Origin: Amycolatopsis sp. CA-128772
GTDB taxonomy: Bacteria > Actinomycetota > Actinomycetes > Mycobacteriales > Pseudonocardiaceae
Reading direction: 5' to 3'
Assembly (NCBI RefSeq): GCF_002904295.1
Contig: NZ_PPHG01000073.1
Span: 109,621-173,620, forward strand
Length of the DNA stretch: 64,000 nucleotides
How positions within the stretch are numbered: the first letter of the stretch is position 1; every line of letters starts with the position of its first letter. Below the pieces are notes generated by a model that ran no database searches, was not told where the DNA came from, and saw only the letters and a list, made by a program, of their open reading frames with translations. The position numbers and the translations under genes are program-made. Of this stretch, positions 1 through 6,918 are shown one piece after another.

Positions 1-128
1 CCCGAACCCCGGGCGGCCACGGTCTCCGTCTTCATGTCGCACAGGGTAGTGCCCGGCCCGCGCCGTCTCCCGGGCTCCTCCCTTCGAGTGAACGCCCCTT
101 GCCCGGCGGCGCCGTCCGCCCGCACCCG

Positions 129-134
129 TAGGCT
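129..134 (+). promoter_or_regulatory. -10 box of leaderless parA-like gene
   Basis: TAGGCT lies 7 nt before the GTG at 142, the geometry of an actinobacterial -10 element whose transcript starts at the start codon. It decides the start of the ParA-like gene, whose frame is open further upstream. Confidence 0.5.
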
Positions 135-141
135 GGAGAAC

Positions 142-1035
142 GTGCACACGGTCGCCGTACTCAGCCTCAAGGGAGGCGTCGGCAAGACGACGGTCGCTCT
201 CGGTGTCGCGTCCGCCGCCCTGCGTAGGGGCACCCGGACCCTGGTCGTGGACCTCGACCCGCAGGGCAACGCCACCACCTCGCTCGACCCGCCGTTCACC
301 GACGCCACCCTCGCGGACGTGCTCGAGACCCCCACCCGGGAGATGCTCGAGCGGGCGATCGCGCCGAGCGTCTGGAGCGAAGACGTCGACGTCCTCGTCG
401 GCGCCGAAGAGCTGGAGCTGCTCAACGACCCCGATGCCGACAGCGAGCGCCTGGCGAACTTTTCCCGCGCCCTGGACGAGCTGCACCGGGAGCCGTTGCA
501 CGAGACGCCGTACGAGCTGGTGATCCTGGACTGCCCGCCGTCGCTGGGGCGGCTGACGAAGTCGGCCCTGGTCGCCGCGGACAGCGCGCTCATCGTCACC
601 GAGCCGACGATGTACGCCGTGGCCGGCGCGTCCCGGGCCCTGGAGGCGATCGAGAAGATCCGCAAGGAGCTCAACCCGCGGCTGCGCCCGATCGGCGTGC
701 TGGTGAACAAACTGCGCGTGCGTTCCTACGAACACCAGTTCCGGATCGGCGAGCTGCGCGAGAACTTCGGCTCGCTGGTGATGCCGACGGCGATCACCGA
801 CCGGCTGGCCGTGCAGCAGGCGCAGGGCGCGTGCAGCCCGATCCACGAGTGGCACTCGCCCGGCGCCCAGGAGATCGCGCTCACGTTCAACATGGTGCTG
901 GCCAAGATCCTGCGGTCCAACCGGGCCGGGCGCCACCGCGTCGCCGGCGAGGACCCCGAAGGCCCGGACTGGCCCGAAGGCCCGGCACCGGAAACCCCCG
1001 AGGCACCGGCCGAGGTGTCCGAATCCGCGGGGTGA
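142..1035 (+). CDS. ParA/Soj-family ATPase, orphan
   Basis: MinD/ParA-type P-loop ATPase of 297 aa. The deviant Walker A KGGVGKTT is at residues 10-17, DLDPQGN at 37-43, and the Walker B-like LVILDCPPS follows near residue 135. ParA proteins dimerise on ATP and bind DNA to segregate chromosomes, plasmids or protein clusters. No parB gene or parS site is visible beside it, so this is a stand-alone paralogue and not the chromosomal parA next to the origin. The start is taken at GTG 142 because the ATPase fold begins at once and a -10 box precedes it; the frame is open from 34 but the extra 36 residues are unlike the family. The last 35 residues are Pro/Glu-rich. The Nei gene follows after 3 nt, suggesting co-transcription. 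Confidence 0.85.
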   Translation: MHTVAVLSLKGGVGKTTVALGVASAALRRGTRTLVVDLDPQGNATTSLDPPFTDATLADVLETPTREMLERAIAPSVWSEDVDVLVGAEELELLNDPDADSERLANFSRALDELHREPLHETPYELVILDCPPSLGRLTKSALVAADSALIVTEPTMYAVAGASRALEAIEKIRKELNPRLRPIGVLVNKLRVRSYEHQFRIGELRENFGSLVMPTAITDRLAVQQAQGACSPIHEWHSPGAQEIALTFNMVLAKILRSNRAGRHRVAGEDPEGPDWPEGPAPETPEAPAEVSESAG

Positions 1036-1038
1036 GCC

Positions 1039-1848
1039 GTGCCCGAAGGTGACACCGTCTACCTCGTCGCCCGGCGGTTCGACCGGGCGATCGCGGGGAA
1101 GACGTTGCTGCGCGGGCAGTTCCGCGTACCGCAACTGGCCACTGTGGACCTCGCTGGGCGCGACGTGCTCAGCGTCGGGACGGTGGGCAAGCACCTGTTC
1201 ACCCGCTTCTCCGGCGGCCTGACCCTGCATTCGCACCTGATGATGGACGGCATGTGGGACGTCTACCCGGCCGGCGGGAAGTGGCGCCGGCCCGGTCACC
1301 ACGCCCGCGTGGTGCTGACCGCGGCCGACGTCCAGGTGATCGGCTTCCGCGTACACGACCTCCGGCTCGTGGCCACCGAAAAGGAACGCGACCTCGTCGC
1401 CCACCTCGGCCCGGACCTGCTCGATCCACAGTGGACGGACGAGCACGCGGCCCGCGCGGCGGCGGCCCTGGCCGCCGACCCGGCCCGCGAGCTCGGCATC
1501 GCCCTGCTCGACCAGCGCCTGATGGCGGGGGTGGGCAACCTCTACAAGTGCGAAATCGCCTTCCTGCTCGGCGTGACCCCGTGGACGCCGATGTCCGAAG
1601 TGGACGCTGCGCAGACGGTCGCGCTCGCCCGCAAGCTGCTGCTGGCCAACGCCCGCTCCGGGCGGTTCGACCAGAGCACCACCGGCCACTTCGACCGCAA
1701 CCGCAAGAACTGGGTCTACGAGCGGACGCGCCAGGGCTGTTACCGCTGCGGTGGCAAGCTCCTGGTCCGCACCCAGGGCCACGACGTCCACCGGCGGCCG
1801 ACGTGGTTCTGCCCGAAGGACCAGGCGGGCCCGTACCCGGAGCAGTAA
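1039..1848 (+). CDS. nei: Fpg/Nei-family DNA glycosylase/AP lyase (Nei-type)
   Basis: Base-excision repair enzyme removing oxidised bases and nicking the abasic site. The mature N-terminus MPEGD carries the catalytic Pro2 and Glu3. The helix-two-turn-helix is near residue 160 (RLMAGVGNLYKCE), and the C-terminal zinc finger is visible as GCYRCGGK ... WFCPKDQ with four cysteines. At 269 aa it has normal family length. MPEGDTV is the Nei (endonuclease VIII) flavour and not Fpg (MPELPEVE), so the actinobacterial Nei class is the best call; the exact substrate cannot be read. GTG start 3 nt after the ParA stop implies translational coupling. The stop codon TAA is part of the TAAGCT box in front of the next mini-ORF. 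Confidence 0.88.
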   Translation: MPEGDTVYLVARRFDRAIAGKTLLRGQFRVPQLATVDLAGRDVLSVGTVGKHLFTRFSGGLTLHSHLMMDGMWDVYPAGGKWRRPGHHARVVLTAADVQVIGFRVHDLRLVATEKERDLVAHLGPDLLDPQWTDEHAARAAAALAADPARELGIALLDQRLMAGVGNLYKCEIAFLLGVTPWTPMSEVDAAQTVALARKLLLANARSGRFDQSTTGHFDRNRKNWVYERTRQGCYRCGGKLLVRTQGHDVHRRPTWFCPKDQAGPYPEQ

Positions 1849-1851
1849 GCT
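1846..1851 (+). promoter_or_regulatory. -10 box overlapping the nei stop codon
   Basis: TAAGCT, containing the TAA stop of the glycosylase gene, sits exactly 7 nt before GTG 1859, matching the leaderless geometry seen at many genes in this window. Confidence 0.4.
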
Positions 1852-1858
1852 GGCTCAC

Positions 1859-1921
1859 GTGACGACGTTCCAGCTCCCGCTCTACGGGGCCGACACCGAA
1901 CGCGGCGACCTCGCTCCCTGA
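1859..1921 (+). CDS. Leaderless 20-codon mini-ORF upstream of the deaminase gene
   Basis: GTG followed by 19 codons and TGA encodes VTTFQLPLYGADTERGDLAP. It has no Shine-Dalgarno sequence but a TAAGCT box 7 nt upstream. It ends 52 nt before the deaminase ATG, so it could be a leader peptide or upstream ORF controlling that gene, or a small protein in its own right. Composition gives no hint of membrane insertion or of an attenuator-type codon run. Function unknown; the call rests on start geometry only. Confidence 0.35.
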   Translation: MTTFQLPLYGADTERGDLAP

Positions 1922-1973
1922 GCCGCGCGCGCTCCTTCCCGTCACCCTTTCCGCACGTCCAGGGAGCTCAGTC

Positions 1974-3020
1974 ATGCCCGGAATCCCCACCGGGCAGGCG
2001 CTGCGCGCGTTCGCGCACGCCCTGCCCAAGGTCGAACTGCACGTCCACCTGGTCGGCTCGGCGAGCCTGCCGGCCGTTCTCGAGCTGGCCCGGCGGCGGC
2101 CCGCCGCCGGCGTCCCCACCGACGAACGCGCCCTCGCGGAGTTCTTCACCTTCCGCGGCTTCGCCCGCTTCCTCACCGTCTACCTCGCGGTCACGTCGCT
2201 CGTGCGCGACCGCCACGACGTCCTTACGCTCGTCGCGGGCCTGGCGGCGGACCTCGCCGCGCAGAACTGCCGCTACGCCGAAGTCACCGTGACGCCGTAC
2301 AACCACCTGCTCGACGGCGTGCCCGGCGACGAGCTGCTGTCCGGGCTGGAAACCGGGCGGGCGCGCGCCGCCGAACTGGGCGTGGAACTGGCGTGGTGCT
2401 TCGACATCCCCGGCGAGAAGGGGGTGCGGGCCGGCCGGGAGACGCTCGTGTTCGCGCTCCGCGAACGGCCCGCGGGCCTGGTGTCGTTCGGCCTCGGCGG
2501 CCCGGAACCCGGCGTCGGGCGCGCGCAGTTCGAGCCGTTCTTCACGCGGGCGCGGGAAGCCGGGCTGCACAGCGTCCCGCACGCCGGCGAGACCACCGGG
2601 CCGGCCACGATCTGGTCCGCGCTGCACGACCTCGGCGCCGAGCGGATCGGCCACGGCACCAGCTGCGCGGCCGACCCCGCACTGCTCGAACACTTTGCGG
2701 CGCACCGGATCCCGCTCGAGGTGTGCCCGACGTCGAACGTGCGGACCGGTCAGGTCCCGGACATCGCCGCGCACCCGGTGCGGCGGATGCCCGACCACGG
2801 CGTGGTCGTGACGCTCAACACCGACGACCCGCCGATGTTCGGCGCCACGCTCACCGGTGAGTACGTCGCCGTCGCCGAGGCGCTCGGGCTGACCGCCGCC
2901 GAGCTGGGCCGCCTCGCGCAGAACGCCGTCGACGCGTCGTTCCTCGATCCTTCGGCGAAGGCGCGGCTACGGACCGAGATCACAGAAATGACGTTGCACA
3001 GCACCGCGAACTTCACCTAG
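1974..3020 (+). CDS. Adenosine deaminase family metal-dependent hydrolase
   Basis: TIM-barrel deaminase of 348 aa. Zinc ligands and catalytic residues are visible in order: HVHLVGS near residue 23, HAGE near residue 203 (general acid Glu), RIGHGTS near 227, and LNTDDPP near 283 (Asp pair). The family hydrolyses the 6-amino group of adenosine or related nucleosides; some actinobacterial members act on aminodeoxyfutalosine in menaquinone synthesis or on cytokinins, so the substrate is left open. ATG 1974 follows GGGAG at normal spacing. It is not overlapped by the upstream glycosylase and is preceded by the 20-codon mini-ORF. A promoter for the downstream non-coding region overlaps its last codons. 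Confidence 0.82.
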   Translation: MPGIPTGQALRAFAHALPKVELHVHLVGSASLPAVLELARRRPAAGVPTDERALAEFFTFRGFARFLTVYLAVTSLVRDRHDVLTLVAGLAADLAAQNCRYAEVTVTPYNHLLDGVPGDELLSGLETGRARAAELGVELAWCFDIPGEKGVRAGRETLVFALRERPAGLVSFGLGGPEPGVGRAQFEPFFTRAREAGLHSVPHAGETTGPATIWSALHDLGAERIGHGTSCAADPALLEHFAAHRIPLEVCPTSNVRTGQVPDIAAHPVRRMPDHGVVVTLNTDDPPMFGATLTGEYVAVAEALGLTAAELGRLAQNAVDASFLDPSAKARLRTEITEMTLHSTANFT

Positions 3021-3023
3021 CGT
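2994..3023 (+). promoter_or_regulatory. Promoter inside the 3' end of the deaminase gene
   Basis: TTGCAC at 2994-2999 and TAGCGT at 3018-3023 are separated by 18 nt, close to a housekeeping-sigma promoter. Transcription would begin near 3030, a few bases before a perfect ribosome-binding sequence, so it would drive the short ORFs and hairpin of the gap that follows. Confidence 0.4.
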
Positions 3024-3046
3024 GGAAGTACACGAGAAAGGAGGTG

Positions 3047-3071
3047 GTCCTAAGTTGTATTCCAACAGGAC
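3047..3071 (+). promoter_or_regulatory. Hairpin covering the TTG start of a 12-codon ORF
   Basis: GTCC at 3047-3050 pairs with GGAC at 3068-3071, and GTTG at 3054-3057 with CAAC at 3063-3066, leaving a TATTC loop. The stem starts right after AAAGGAGGTG, a perfect match to the 16S rRNA 3' end, and sequesters TTG 3055. This arrangement suggests control of translation initiation. Confidence 0.4.
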
Positions 3072-3093
3072 TCGTGAGGTGACTGTCCGCTAG
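3055..3093 (+). CDS. 12-codon mini-ORF with perfect Shine-Dalgarno
   Basis: TTG 3055 to TAG 3091 encodes MYSNRTREVTVR (first residue read as Met). AAAGGAGGTG precedes it by about 10 nt. The same frame is open back to GTG 3022 (23 codons), but the predicted transcript starts after that. The stop codon lies inside the palindrome CCGCTAGCGG at 3087-3096. I think similar sequences occur in other actinomycetes but cannot check. Function unknown; it could be a leader peptide. Confidence 0.3.
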   Translation: MYSNRTREVTVR

Positions 3094-3113
3094 CGGATGG
3101 TACGTGGAGGACT

Positions 3114-3254
3114 TTGAGCAGCGATACAACCGAGCCACCTTCGGCTCATCGCCTGCTTCACGTGGTGCCTGATAGCGAATACCAGGCAGTCACCGTGCCC
3201 CCGGGGTTTCCGAGCACCAGTCCGGCTCGGGCTCAGGCGTTTGACGGCGCTTGA
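3114..3254 (+). CDS. 46-codon small ORF, unknown
   Basis: TTG 3114 to TGA 3252 encodes a 46-residue peptide starting LSSDTTEPPSAHRLLHVV. GGAGG lies 3 nt before the start, which is closer than usual. It is polar and Pro/Ala-rich with no membrane segment. It follows the 12-codon ORF by 20 nt. A GC-rich palindrome at 3197-3206 lies inside it and a matching one at 3262-3270 lies just after its stop; together they can form a long-range stem. It could be a small protein, or only part of a structured RNA. Confidence 0.25.
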   Translation: MSSDTTEPPSAHRLLHVVPDSEYQAVTVPPGFPSTSPARAQAFDGA

Positions 3255-3276
3255 GAGCAGCCCCGGGGGTCCCTTC

Positions 3277-3468
3277 ATGACCGATCTGGCCAAAAGCAGG
3301 CCGCCCTCCGAGCGGCACGCAGCTGTTGCTGCGAAAGTGTTCGGCCGTGGCTGTGGCCGGATCGGTAACGATCGTTACAGCGTTCATTTGTGCAGGTGTC
3401 ACCACCGGGCGTGGCCGGACGACCGTCCGGCGATCAGCGTTCCGCTGTTCGGTCCCCCGGACGGCTGA
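3277..3468 (+). CDS. 63-aa hypothetical ORF upstream of a GNAT gene
   Basis: ATG 3277 to TGA 3466 encodes 63 residues, His/Arg/Pro-rich with three cysteines and no recognisable domain. GGGGGT lies just upstream but spacing is poor. The 14-bp palindrome GTAACGATCGTTAC at 3365-3378 and the stem CCGTCCGG/CCGGACGG (3423-3430 with 3457-3464) lie within it, so this stretch may be regulatory DNA for the GNAT gene and not a coding sequence. Confidence 0.15.
   Translation: MTDLAKSRPPSERHAAVAAKVFGRGCGRIGNDRYSVHLCRCHHRAWPDDRPAISVPLFGPPDG
3365..3378. promoter_or_regulatory. Perfect 14-bp palindrome, operator candidate
   Basis: GTAACGATCGTTAC is a perfect dyad about 110 bp upstream of the GNAT gene at 3488. 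Its AT-rich arms stand out from the GC-rich surroundings, as expected for a dimeric regulator site. The regulator is not identified. Confidence 0.3.
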
Positions 3469-3475
3469 ACCTCGC

Positions 3476-3481
3476 TAGCCT
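3476..3481 (+). promoter_or_regulatory. -10 box of leaderless GNAT gene
   Basis: TAGCCT lies 6 nt before ATG 3488. No Shine-Dalgarno sequence is present between them, so transcription probably starts at or next to the start codon. Confidence 0.45.
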
Positions 3482-3487
3482 GGACGC

Positions 3488-4048
3488 ATGCTCAGGCCCG
3501 ACTACCCGATCACCACGGAACGCCTGCTCCTGCGCCCGTTCACGCCCGACGACCTCGACGCGCTGAACTCCTTCCAGTCCCGCGCCGACGTCGCCCGCTA
3601 CCTCTACTGGGGCCCGCGCAGCCGCGCGGAATCCGCCGCCGCGCTCGCCAAACGGGTGCACAGCTCGACGTTGACGAAGGAAGGGCAGTTCCTGGCCGTG
3701 GCGGTCGAGCTGGCCGCAACCGGGCAGCTGATCGGCGACCTGAACCTGGAGTGGCTCAGCAGCGAACACCGGCAGGGCGAGATCGGGTTCGTCTTCCACC
3801 CCGACCACCACGGCAAGGGCCTGGCCGCGGAAGCGGCCACCGAGCTGCTGCGGCTGGGCTTCGAGGACCTGGGGCTGCACCGCATCATCGGCCGCTGCGA
3901 CGGCCGGAACACCGCCTCGGCCGCGCTGATGGAACGCCTCGGCATGCGCCAGGAGGCGCACCTCAAGGAGAACGAGATCGTCAAGGGCGAGTGGACCGAC
4001 GAACTCGTCTACGCGATGCTCGAGGACGAGTGGAAGGACCGCGATTAG
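3488..4048 (+). CDS. GNAT N-acetyltransferase, RimJ/RimL type
   Basis: 186-aa acetyl-CoA-dependent acetyltransferase. The N-terminal TERLLLRPFTPDDLDAL is the opening strand-helix of the Acetyltransf_3 group; EIGFVFHPDHHGKGLAAEA near residue 105 is the acetyl-CoA pyrophosphate loop, followed by HRIIGRCDGRNTASAALMERLGM. This group includes acetylases of ribosomal-protein N-termini, but many members modify unknown small molecules or proteins. It appears monocistronic: leaderless promoter in front, strong palindrome right after the stop. Confidence 0.8.
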   Translation: MLRPDYPITTERLLLRPFTPDDLDALNSFQSRADVARYLYWGPRSRAESAAALAKRVHSSTLTKEGQFLAVAVELAATGQLIGDLNLEWLSSEHRQGEIGFVFHPDHHGKGLAAEAATELLRLGFEDLGLHRIIGRCDGRNTASAALMERLGMRQEAHLKENEIVKGEWTDELVYAMLEDEWKDRD

Positions 4049-4050
4049 TG

Positions 4051-4072
4051 GTCACTTTCACGTGAAAGTGAC
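4051..4072. terminator. Perfect 22-bp palindrome between GNAT and pyrD
   Basis: The half-site GTCACTTTCAC is followed immediately by its exact complement, giving an 11-bp stem with no fixed loop. It begins 2 nt after the GNAT stop codon and ends 41 nt before pyrD. No T-run follows. It can act as a hairpin terminator of the GC-hairpin-only kind or as a protein site for pyrD. Confidence 0.45.
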
Positions 4073-4113
4073 GCTCGGGTCGCGGCGCGCGGGCGATTTG
4101 GCAGCATAGGGGC

Positions 4114-5151
4114 GTGTTCTTCGACAAGATCGTCCGCCCGGCGCTGTACCGGCTGTCCTACCACGACCCCGAGCTGGTGCACGAGCGCACGATCGCCGTC
4201 CTGGCCCGGCTCGGCAAGGCCGCACCCGCGCTCGGCGGCGCCCTCCGCGTCGACGACCCGGCCACCGTGCTGGGCCTGCGCTTCCCCAACCGCGTCGGCC
4301 TGGCCGCCGGGATGGACAAGAACGGCCGCGCGCTGCCCGCGTGGGCCGCGCTGGGCTTCGGTTTCGTCGAGGTCGGCACGGTGACCCGGCTGGCGCAGCC
4401 GGGCAACCCCCGGCCGCGGCTGTTCAGCCTGCCCGCCAGCGACGCGGTGATCAACCGCATGGGGTTCAACAACGACGGCGCGGAAACCCTGGCGGCGAAG
4501 CTCGCCCGCGACGGCAAACCCGGTGTCCCGCTGGGGATCAGCATCGGCAAGTCGAAGGTGACGCCCCTTGAAGACGCCGTCGAGGACTACCGGTTCTCGC
4601 TGCGCGCCCTGCACCCGTACGCCGACTACTTCGCGGTCAACGTCAGCTCGCCGAACACGCCGGGGCTGCGGCAGCTGCAGGACCGCACCGCGCTCGCCGA
4701 GCTGCTCGGCGAGCTGCGTTCGACGTCGCTCGAGCTGGCCGGGAGCGGCTCGCCGACGCCGGTGCTGGTGAAGGTCGCGCCCGACCTGACCGACGACGCG
4801 CTGGCCGAACTGCTGGAGGTCGCGCTCGACCACGGCGTCGCCGGGATCGTCGCCACGAACACGACACTGGCCCGCGACGGCGTCGCGCCCGCGGAGAGCA
4901 GCCTGGCCGGACAGGCGGGAGGGCTGTCCGGCCGGCCGCTGACCACCCGCGCGGCGGAGGTCGTGCGGTTCGTGCACGACCACACCGGCGGGAACTTGCC
5001 GATCATCGGCGTCGGCGGGATTATGGGCCCGGACGACGCGATCCGGCTGGTCGACGCAGGTGCGTCACTCGTGCAGCTCTACACGGGCTTCGCGCTGCAC
5101 GGGCCGGGTCTGGTGCGCCGGGTCAGCCGGGGTCTCGCAGCCCGGCGGTAG
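4114..5151 (+). CDS. pyrD: Dihydroorotate dehydrogenase (quinone), class 2
   Basis: FMN enzyme oxidising dihydroorotate to orotate in pyrimidine synthesis, passing electrons to menaquinone at the membrane. The N-terminal extension YRLSYHDPELVHERTIAVL is the class 2 membrane-associating helix pair. NRVGLAAGMDKNG, INRMGFNNDGAE, the catalytic-Ser segment FAVNVSSPNTPGLR near residue 180, and the FMN-phosphate loop IIGVGGIMGPDDA near 290 are all present. Length 345 aa is normal. GTG start at 4114. Its 3' end overlaps the convergent amidase-like gene by 29 bp, so the two transcripts are antisense at their ends. Confidence 0.95.
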   Translation: MFFDKIVRPALYRLSYHDPELVHERTIAVLARLGKAAPALGGALRVDDPATVLGLRFPNRVGLAAGMDKNGRALPAWAALGFGFVEVGTVTRLAQPGNPRPRLFSLPASDAVINRMGFNNDGAETLAAKLARDGKPGVPLGISIGKSKVTPLEDAVEDYRFSLRALHPYADYFAVNVSSPNTPGLRQLQDRTALAELLGELRSTSLELAGSGSPTPVLVKVAPDLTDDALAELLEVALDHGVAGIVATNTTLARDGVAPAESSLAGQAGGLSGRPLTTRAAEVVRFVHDHTGGNLPIIGVGGIMGPDDAIRLVDAGASLVQLYTGFALHGPGLVRRVSRGLAARR

Positions 5152-6529
5152 ACGCGAAGCGCAGGTAGCCGCGCCAGGACTCGTAGCGGTCCAGACCGGG
5201 TCCGTCCGCCGCGAGGCACCGGACGGCCAGCGGGGTGGTGCCGTCGTCCAGCTCGACGCGGTCGAGCACGAACGGCTCCTTCAGCGCGGCGGCGAACCGC
5301 TCGAACGCGGCCGGGGACAGGCGCCAGCGCTCGCCGTCGAGGCTCGCGCCGCCCGGGAGCACGCCCGGCTGCGGCGGCTCGGTGGGCAGCAGGACCATCC
5401 GGTAGGCCTCGGTGGTCCGGACCGGTCCGGTGAAGCGGCCGCCGAGCCCGGTGAGCTCGGCGTTGAGCGGCTGCCCGCGCAGGTGGGCGCCGAACACGAC
5501 GACGTCCTCGCCCGGCTCCGGGTAGGGCGTCATCGGCTCGTCCGTGCACACGGACGCCAGGTCGAGGGCGATCTGGTCCTCGAACGCGCGCGTCAGGAAG
5601 GTGACGCCGAACGGGCGGCGGTCGCCCGGCAGCACCGGGACGGTCACCGTGGCCACGTCGAGGAGGTTCGCGAAGGCGGTGCAGGCGGCCAGCCGATGGC
5701 CCACGCCGGCCGGGTCGCCCAGCGCCTCGGCGATCTCCGGGTGGTCCGGCACGGTCGGCACGACGAGGGCGTCGAAACCGTCGAAACCCCGCTCGGGTAC
5801 GGAGATCGGGGTGAGCACCGCGCCCGCCGCGGTCAGCCGGGCGACGACGGTCTCGAGCGCGAGGCTCGCCGCCTCGCCGAGCGGAAGGCCGGCGGCGTAG
5901 GCGATCCGCGGGTGCTCGCCGGCGCCGAGGCGGACGTCGGCGGGCCAGGAGCGGTCGCCGCCGGTCATCAGGGTGAGGGCGCGGTGGGCCGCGACCAGGC
6001 CGTTCGCGTACACGGAGACGGTGTCGGCGGCGGGCAGCAGGCCGCGCGTCGGCTTCACCGCGACGACGGCGTTCAGGGCCGCCGGGACCGCGCCGCCGGT
6101 GCTCAGGGCCAGGTCGACGACGCCAAGCGCGACGGCGACCGCGGCACCGTTGCCGCCCGCCTTGGTGCGGTCCCAGGCCGCGGAGAGCGTGGCGGCGCCG
6201 GTCTTGCCGAGCACGACGGCGCCGGCCGAGGTGAGCCGCGCGACGACCGGCGCGCTGGTTTCCGGGACGCCGTGGCCGGACGGCAGTTTCGCGACGTCGA
6301 TCCGGTCCTGGACGGCGATGACCGTGCCGGCCAGCGGCAGGTGCTCCCCCGCCTTGACGCGTTCGTCGACGGCCTTGGCGTCGACGAGGACGTCTTCGAC
6401 GGCGCGGAGGGTGGTCCAGAGTTCGGGACGGCCGGCTTCGGTGAGGCGTTCGAAAGCCGCGATGACGCGCTGGGACGAGGTGGGCGGGGTGGTCGGCACG
6501 GGATCCGGGTCCGGCGGGAGCGTGTTCAC
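5123..6529 (-). CDS. Allophanate hydrolase-like protein with lost amidase triad (probable pseudoenzyme)
   Basis: 468 aa, related to AtzF-type allophanate hydrolases: an amidase-signature domain (about 30-330) and an AtzF C-terminal domain (about 340-468, with GARF-like LGGRFTGPVRTTEAYR and ESWRGYLR). Real amidases use Ser-cisSer-Lys. Here the VKDN motif is VQDR (Lys to Gln at residue 74), the GGSSSGSAVAVALG loop is AGGNGAAVAVALG (125-136), and the DTAGSGRVPAALN nucleophile segment is shortened to STGGAVPAALN (143-153). All three catalytic residues are therefore missing while the scaffold and reading frame are intact, and the protein is about 100 aa shorter than usual. The C-terminal domain could still have a role. 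No urea carboxylase genes lie nearby. It probably sits alone; its 3' end overlaps pyrD. Confidence 0.75.
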   Translation of the reverse strand: MNTLPPDPDPVPTTPPTSSQRVIAAFERLTEAGRPELWTTLRAVEDVLVDAKAVDERVKAGEHLPLAGTVIAVQDRIDVAKLPSGHGVPETSAPVVARLTSAGAVVLGKTGAATLSAAWDRTKAGGNGAAVAVALGVVDLALSTGGAVPAALNAVVAVKPTRGLLPAADTVSVYANGLVAAHRALTLMTGGDRSWPADVRLGAGEHPRIAYAAGLPLGEAASLALETVVARLTAAGAVLTPISVPERGFDGFDALVVPTVPDHPEIAEALGDPAGVGHRLAACTAFANLLDVATVTVPVLPGDRRPFGVTFLTRAFEDQIALDLASVCTDEPMTPYPEPGEDVVVFGAHLRGQPLNAELTGLGGRFTGPVRTTEAYRMVLLPTEPPQPGVLPGGASLDGERWRLSPAAFERFAAALKEPFVLDRVELDDGTTPLAVRCLAADGPGLDRYESWRGYLRFASTAGLRDPG

Positions 6530-6918
6530 GGGGCGTCCTTTCCTCGGCGGTCGAGAAAGTCCACTGTGTACGGTCGGCGCCGGCGAACCTCAGTCCACGG
6601 CGGGCCTCCCGGCGAGTGACACCTCTTCATGCATGACAGAAACGTTAGGTGGCGGACGTTTCCGTAGCCATCAGATTCCGATTACGCGCGGGTTTCGGCA
6701 CCAAGAGGTGAACAGGGCGCGACGCCGGGGTGAAACGCACGATCACGCACGCGCGGTGACGAACACCCGGTTCCCCCGGTTGGCCGCCCTCGAACGGCCC
6801 AGTTCGCGATCCGAATGGCCCAGCGAACCCCGAATCCGCGTGATCGAAGCCGGATCCGGCGTGATCGAGGCCGGATCCGGCGTGATTGAGGCCGGAACTC
6901 GCGTGCCTGGAGGACGGG
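6530..6918. other. 389-bp intergenic gap between amidase-like and pspM-like genes
   Basis: Holds the 5' region of the amidase-like gene and, at 6839-6901, a 21-bp tandem repeat. No Shine-Dalgarno-led ORF or strong hairpin terminator was seen in the rest. Confidence 0.6.
6839..6901. repeat. Three 21-bp tandem repeats
   Basis: Units at 6839-6859, 6860-6880 and 6881-6901 share CGTGATCGAGGCCGGATCCG with few changes; a fourth begins CGTGCCTGG. Each of the first two contains the palindrome CCGGATCCGG. The array lies just after the pspM-like stop at 6919. Period 21 is two helical turns. Confidence 0.85.

Noticed and set aside
6839..6901. CRISPR array
   Set aside because: Contiguous 21-bp repeats without unique spacers; same reasoning applies to 33675-33800 and 51331-51420. 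No cas genes.
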